64,000 bases of DNA from Talpa occidentalis (Eukaryota; Chordata; Mammalia; Eulipotyphla; Talpidae): contig NW_023602073.1 in assembly GCF_014898055.3 (NCBI RefSeq), positions 81,324,678 to 81,388,677 of the forward strand, read 5' to 3'. The stretch's first letter is position 1. Every line of letters begins with the position of its first letter. The position numbers and the translations under genes were made by a program. Below, one piece after another: positions 59,177-64,000 of the stretch. The notes under the pieces were generated by a model that saw nothing but the letters and a program-made list of their open reading frames with translations, made no database searches and was not told the DNA's origin.

Positions 59177-59446
59177 GGGCCTCCCTGGTGGTACAAGGGG
59201 TTAAGCATCACACTTGAAGCAATCCATAGCCTCTGCAGCAAGAGTTCGATCCCCGGCTGACCAGGGAGAAACCCACATGGTGGGGCAGACCTCTCCTGTC
59301 TCACTGCTGCTCCCCTCAGCAGTGTATTTCAGTCTATCAGCCTGTTCTGTTCCCCACTCTGTCTCTGGTGGATCCTCTCACCCCCCGCATCTCTGGCCTG
59401 TGACCCAGCTCTTGTATGCATAAATAAATAAATCTTTAAAAAGAAA
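59177..59446 (+). mobile_element. tRNA-derived SINE, older group (i)
   Basis: Plus-strand copy starting GGGCCTCCCTGGTGGTACAA, B box AGTTCGATCCC, older body, tail TATGCATAAATAAATAAATC followed by TTTAAAA. Flanking words AATAAT may be a short TSD. Confidence 0.92.
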
Positions 59447-59764
59447 TAAAAATAATGATGAAAAATACTAATCAGGTAGGAAAAAACGCTGCTCAATTGA
59501 ATGGTCTGTGTACCAAAATGCAATTGACATGTTAAAAATTGTTTTGATGGTGTTTCAATTTAAAATGTACCTGTAATCAGGATAAAGGGATAATCCATAG
59601 GAATTTAAAAATGCCAGATTTGTGGGAGTAAAATTTTATACCTTCATATATGGTATGGCTTAGAAATAATGAGTCATTTCAAAGAGTCAGGGAAATATAA
59701 AAACATTTTTGGGAGTCTTAAAATATCTTATTTTTATAATATAGCTAATGTTTAAAAATGTATA
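59447..59764. other. Unique AT-rich DNA, no gene seen
   Basis: Nothing recognised. Confidence 0.5.
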
Positions 59765-59980
59765 GACTTTGGAATTAGATCTAAATTTCTTTCTCTTTCC
59801 TAATTCTTCCAACTTTTGTAGTCTTTGGAATGTAATTTTTCTCAGCTACAAAATAAAGTTAATACAATCCATATCATGTTTAAGGTTGTGAGAGAAATTG
59901 AAAAGTTATTGCCTACAAAGTTTATAGCAAAGTGCACAAAGTGGTAGTTATCTTTATCATCATTAGCTTTGCATTAAATA
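59765..59980 (+). repeat. MIR relic, nearly full-length but diverged
   Basis: AGACTTTGGAATTAGATCTA, TTTTTCTCAGCTACAAAATA, AAGTTAATACAATCC, then TTGTGAGAGAAATTGAAAAG and AGCAAAGTGCACAAAGTGGT follow the MIR order from head to tail. Confidence 0.55.
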
Positions 59981-60359
59981 ATTGACTTTTATTTTGAGAT
60001 TCTTTTCTTTCATGGAAAAGGGCAGGTAGTAGCATGAAAGTACAGTCTGATAAGGAAATAATTGGAAAGTAGTTTAATATTAAAAACCATTAGTTTCTGT
60101 GCATTAGAATTGCATCCGAAACTTGAATGAATTATGAAGGAGTGTGATAGTTTCTCTAAGCCTCTAGTTGGTAGCTCTGAACATTCTTTAAGCACACATC
60201 TCTCTCTTTTTTTCAATCTTGTGTCTATTCCCCTTATACAGGGACTTGAGAAGAAGTACATTTACTGATGTTTATCAAACACCAACTACCTCACACTTTT
60301 TTTTTTTTTACTTGTTTTGCACAATATGTTTTCAGTGAGTAATACTAGATTCTTTTATA
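59981..60359. other. Unique AT-rich DNA, no gene seen
   Basis: T run at 60298-60309; nothing else recognised. Confidence 0.5.
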
Positions 60360-60480
60360 AGTGAAAAGCTGAGGGATTGGAAAAGGTAATGACTTGCCTA
60401 CTGCCATGGAACTAGTAAGTGATATGCCTTCCCTGGTACCAAGACTTTTTCACTGCATAACCCACTCTCTCACGAATCTT
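60360..60480 (+). repeat. MIR relic, 3' half
   Basis: GCTGAGGGATTGGAAAAGGT, AATGACTTGCCTACTGCCAT, GGAACTAGTAAGTG fits the MIR 'GACTTGCCCAAGGTCACACAGCTAGTAAGTG' region. Confidence 0.65.
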
Positions 60481-60982
60481 CCATGCTATTTCAAAAATTA
60501 CTGTCTCTCCATGTCACTAAACTTATAAAAAGAATTGAAGAAACTTCTGGTAAATGTGTGGGCAGGATGTGTACTTGTTTGAAGCATTATACTTGGTGCT
60601 GGTATGTGTGTCTGTGTGTAATATGTTAAATCTCACATCTCACTAGGGTGCTATAAATCAGGCTTTGTATTCCCATTGGTATCCCTTAGGACTCTTTTGG
60701 CTGTAATTAACTGAAAATAACTGAGCACAAAATGGTGTAATAAAAAAGGATGGGGTATTACATAGCAATATGTCCAAAGTGAGAAAAGGAATGACTACTG
60801 GGCTCATGCTCTGTAGTATCCACTATCATGAAATGTGCGTGCTGGTGTGTGTGTCTGTGGAGGGCTGCTGATAGAGTTTGTGATATAAATGGTTTATGAA
60901 CGCCAGCTAAGCATGAAGTATTCTGTTTATATAATCCACCAGGATTAGCATTACTAGATTAAGTAAGAAATTGAAGTTCAGC
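60481..60982. other. Unique AT-rich DNA, no gene seen
   Basis: Short TG patches at about 60604-60618 and 60845-60857; nothing else recognised. Confidence 0.5.
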
Positions 60983-61000
60983 TATGTCAAATTAATTATT

Positions 61001-61292
61001 TTTAAAGATTTTTTTTAAAAAAAGATTTATTTATTTATTTATTTATACAAGCACTGGGTATAGTCAGAAGTACAGGAGGGTGAGAGAATTCACCAGAGCC
61101 AGAGCAGGGAGCAGAACAGCAGAAGGACCGAAGTACACTGCTGAGGGGAGCAGCGGGCGGCAGGAGAGGTCTGCGCGCCATGTGGGACCCTCCTCCAGTG
61201 GCCAGGGAGCAGCTGGGGATCGAACCGGCGCCGCAATGGCTGCAGACAGCTTCGCAACCCAGCGCTCAACCGCTGCGCCACCGGGGAGGCCC
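61001..61292 (-). mobile_element. tRNA-derived SINE, younger group (ii)
   Basis: Complete minus-strand copy; tail complement AAAGATTTATTTATTTATTT and ATACAAG. The 18-bp TSD TATGTCAAATTAATTATT is exact at 60983-61000 and 61293-61310. About 11 extra bases (TTTAAAGATTT) precede the tail complement, as if part of the tail was duplicated. Confidence 0.96.
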
Positions 61293-61310
61293 TATGTCAA
61301 ATTAATTATT

Positions 61311-61531
61311 CAGGGTCACGTAAAACAAATTATAATTGGTAATCTGGATATTCAAACTCACTTTTTTTTAACTTTAAAATATGCGCTTTTTTCAGTGACC
61401 ACACTACTTTTACTATTACTATTAAAATGCCTTGGGAATATCTTCCTCAGCTTATCTATATAGTAGATTTTCACTTATATTATGTGGATCAATATATTTA
61501 TCTGTTTATAGGGACTATATGTGTAAGTACA
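61311..61531. other. Unique AT-rich DNA, no gene seen
   Basis: Nothing recognised. Confidence 0.5.
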
Positions 61532-61581
61532 GTGACTAGATTTGATTTATTACTATGTGAGTAGATTTGATTTATTACTAT
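61532..61581. repeat. 25-bp tandem duplication, one mismatch
   Basis: GTGACTAGATTTGATTTATT+ACTAT (61532-61556) is followed by GTGAGTAGATTTGATTTATT+ACTAT (61557-61581). A local duplication older than the one at 8558. Confidence 0.93.
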
Positions 61582-63314
61582 CCTACCTCATTCATTGCAC
61601 TTCTTCATATACCCTTGTTCATGAAAAAAGCTGAAGATATTAAAATCCTCTAAAACTGTGGCACCAGGTTTACTGGTCCTGCCACACAGATTGCATTTTC
61701 CATACTTACTTGTGCCTACTAAAGTTGGTTATTGCCTAGTTTTGTTTTCTTGCCCAGACTTGTGGTGGAGCCAACTCCTACCTGCCCACCATTTCTCCCT
61801 GACTCTGCATTTGGTGAGATCACATAGGTAATCTGAAACCACCCATAATAGGAGGGTTTAGACCACAGAAATTGACACACACTACAAAGAACTTCCTTCC
61901 CCCACCATTGCCCACCCCCCACCTTCTGCTCTCCCAAGAAACTACTTAAATTTTTCAAGTTTCTTGTTGCTTTGAACTCTTTTACTGTGAAGTATGCTGA
62001 AATATTTGGGAGATTTCTGAATAGTCTGCATCTAAGCAAAATAATTTACCCTCCTGTTCCCTAGAGATAAGCGCTGACTTTTGGAAGTGATTTACTTTCT
62101 CCAAACCTGTAAACTTAAGATTTAAATATTTTCCTTTATTGTAGGATTTATTAATTTTCTCATGTTTTTACTTCCATCAAAAGGCTTGTGATAGAGCTAA
62201 CTTTCTTCACTTTCTCACTTACCTGCTTATCTTTTCACATAAGGTATTCAGCAGTTTTTAAATTCTATCCAAGAATATTTTGTTTGAAGTGGCTTGATTT
62301 TTTCCCCAAAAAATATGACTGTATTTTATAACATATTTATAAATAAATTGCTTCAATATGCCTTGAACAACCCTTCAATAAATGACACTCTTTAGTGGAA
62401 AATTTTACTTCTGCCATATTGACAGTTTTAAATGGGAAGTACGCACAACTCTTAAAAAGGCTTACATAGCAATAGATCTGTAAATAATTCACAGAATTTT
62501 TTAATAATTCCAAATTTAGAGTCCAGTTTTAAATACTAATATATTGAATTAAAATTATACTCAATGAAAACCATGTCATAAAATGATATATTTTAGAATG
62601 CCACATCATAACAGATTCTTGCCTACAAATGTATTAGGAATTCAAAGTGATGCAAAGAGCAGTTTTCTTACAGGAAGTCTTCCTGAGTAGGTAAGATGGA
62701 AAAAGAATTTTTTGTGTAGATAAATGCAAGGTAGTGAATTTAGGGAAAAGTGATTCTACTCTTAAATCTCTTGGTTCCCAGAGTTCTTGTACTGAGATAG
62801 GGCTGGAAGAACCAGTTTTTTTGTTTTTGTTTTAAAGAATTTAACGAACTTCTATTAGATAATTATTCCCATCACTAGCCATATTTAATTAGAATATAAA
62901 AATCACCTAAAATTTTCTAATTCTAAAAATTAATAAAGCCTTAGTATCATTCTGCATGTTATGTAACTTCATTGATATGTCTCAAGAAAGAAATTCCATT
63001 GGACAGATGATTTGATTAAGAAAATATTAGGTGAGGGATGTGAGTTAGAAATAACCATAAGGAGTTCAAGCTAATAACTGGAAAAAATAGAGTAAAGTAC
63101 AACAATTAATCCATGGAATGTATGGTAAACCTATGCTGATTTAGTGAATTGAAGTTAAGTTCCAATGGGGAGAAACTTCCCAAGAGCACTTTAATAATTC
63201 TAAGACTGTTCAGACTGCCTTAAATGTTCAATCTGTTTTAAATGTTAAATCTCTTCAACATGTCTTAAATGATGGAAGAAATGTACTTGGAGATGTTTTA
63301 ACTAAAACAAGTAT
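61582..63314. other. Unique AT-rich DNA, no gene seen
   Basis: No gene or repeat recognised. A 106-codon minus-strand frame at 61719-62039 has no domain that I recognise. Confidence 0.5.
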
Positions 63315-63465
63315 GTTGGTGGTTCTTAAATGTGCCTCAGAATCTGAAATGAGAATTTCTAACCCTACCACCAATCTACTGAATTAGAATTTTTGATCAT
63401 TAGGGCCCACAAATCTAAATTTGAACAAACACCAGAAATGATACAGCTGAGCCATGAACCTTTAG
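63315..63465. repeat. Probable hAT-Charlie (MER5/MER20-like) relic
   Basis: GGTGGTTCTTAAATGTGCCT, CAGAATCTGAAATGAGAATT, TACTGAATTAGAATTTTTGA, GGGCCCACAAATCTAAATTT and AACAAACACCAGAAATGATAC parallel the common 'GTGGTTCTCAAAC..CATCAGAATCACCTGG..CTGATTCAGTAGGTCTGG..' element. Confidence 0.6.
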
Positions 63466-63816
63466 TGAAATTCTGCTTTCTGTTGCTGTTGGGAAAGAAC
63501 ATCCTAGTATGTTTTTTAGAAAGCATAATTGTTTTCTACTAATAAATGTTCTGGCACTTTTGTCAGCTCCACATACAATTTCAGAAGTGTAGATTAAACT
63601 CTCTAATATTTAATTTGTTAATATTTAATCTTAATGTCAATAAAATATTAAATATTTTTATTCATTTACCTTTTGTGAAACCATTCTTTTCTTTCTTTTC
63701 ATATGTGTTTTATACAGCCAGGTTTACATCATCACTGGGGTTATCTTTAGAGTTAATACAGTTTTGCAACATACTCACTTCTTAAGAAATTCTGTCAGAT
63801 TCAGAACTTTCTTAAT
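63466..63816. other. Unique AT-rich DNA, no gene seen
   Basis: Nothing recognised. Confidence 0.5.
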
Positions 63817-63910
63817 TTTTTTTTTTATTAAGGTCACATTGGTTTACAGCTCTATATATGATTCAGAAATATAAGACCCAGCCTCTTCAGATGTATGTTT
63901 TCGAATTGAT
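63817..63910 (-). mobile_element. Old LINE-1 3'-UTR relic, antisense, partial
   Basis: TTTTTTTTTATTAAGGTCAC, ATTGGTTTACAGCTCTATAT resembles the antisense L1 end 'TTGAGGTCACATTGGTTTATAACATTATAT'. The right limit is unclear and may continue to the window edge. Confidence 0.5.
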
Positions 63911-64000
63911 GTATGATATTATTCCAAACCACAAATGTTCATTTAAATAATGTAAGATTTAAAAAAATCGATCCTGGGTTGTATGTTTATAGGTGTCACA

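Noticed and set aside
1..64000. CRISPR-like array from regularly recurring SINE sequence
   Set aside because: Copies are about 270-330 bp, on both strands, irregularly spaced and flanked by TSDs; these are dispersed retroposons.

Overview
The window looks like intergenic or deep intronic DNA from a placental mammal. I can support no protein-coding gene, rRNA, functional tRNA, CRISPR array or prokaryote-style operon. The sequence is AT-rich and full of mammalian interspersed repeats: LINE-1 pieces, a HAL1/L1 ORF1 relic, MIR and L2 relics, and 31 copies (one partial, at the left edge) of one tRNA-derived SINE family. The SINE has a Pol III A box, a B box, and a tail of AATAAA repeats followed by TCTTT and A-rich sequence. 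I do not recognise this SINE as one of the primate, rodent, carnivore, ruminant, horse, vespertilionid-bat, shrew or elephant families. A mole (Talpidae) or another less-studied laurasiatherian would fit, but only by elimination, so the lineage is a weak guess.

Layout. SINEs occur on both strands (about 15 plus, 16 minus) at roughly one per 2 kb and cover about 13% of the window. They fall into three groups by body and tail: (i) an older body with T-rich differences and a GCATAAATAAAT..TCTTT tail; (ii) a CpG-rich younger body with a TATAAATAAATAAATCTTT tail; (iii) the same young body with a longer tail that has lost TCTTT and carries CATGCCTCTAT before the poly-A. Group iii has seven copies, mostly with perfect target-site duplications (TSDs). 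LINE-1 is present as a young, 5'-truncated, 5'-inverted insertion at 43922-45110 with a 12-bp TSD, two very short 3'-end stubs (about 10150 and 42900), and older antisense 3'-end/ORF2 pieces (about 18830, 28735, 47650, 63817). MIR and L2 relics lie between them. GC-richer stretches near 45.8, 54.2-55.0 and 58.1-58.5 kb may be old antisense LTRs. A repeat-poor stretch at 51.1-52.3 kb is the best candidate for conserved non-coding sequence.

How the parts work together. The SINEs are non-autonomous. Their TSDs and A-rich tails are what L1 reverse transcriptase/endonuclease leaves, and the recent L1 copy here shows an active source existed in this lineage. The apparent open reading frames over SINE copies, including bidirectional ones, come from low divergence and CpG/GC-rich composition. 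They are not genes.
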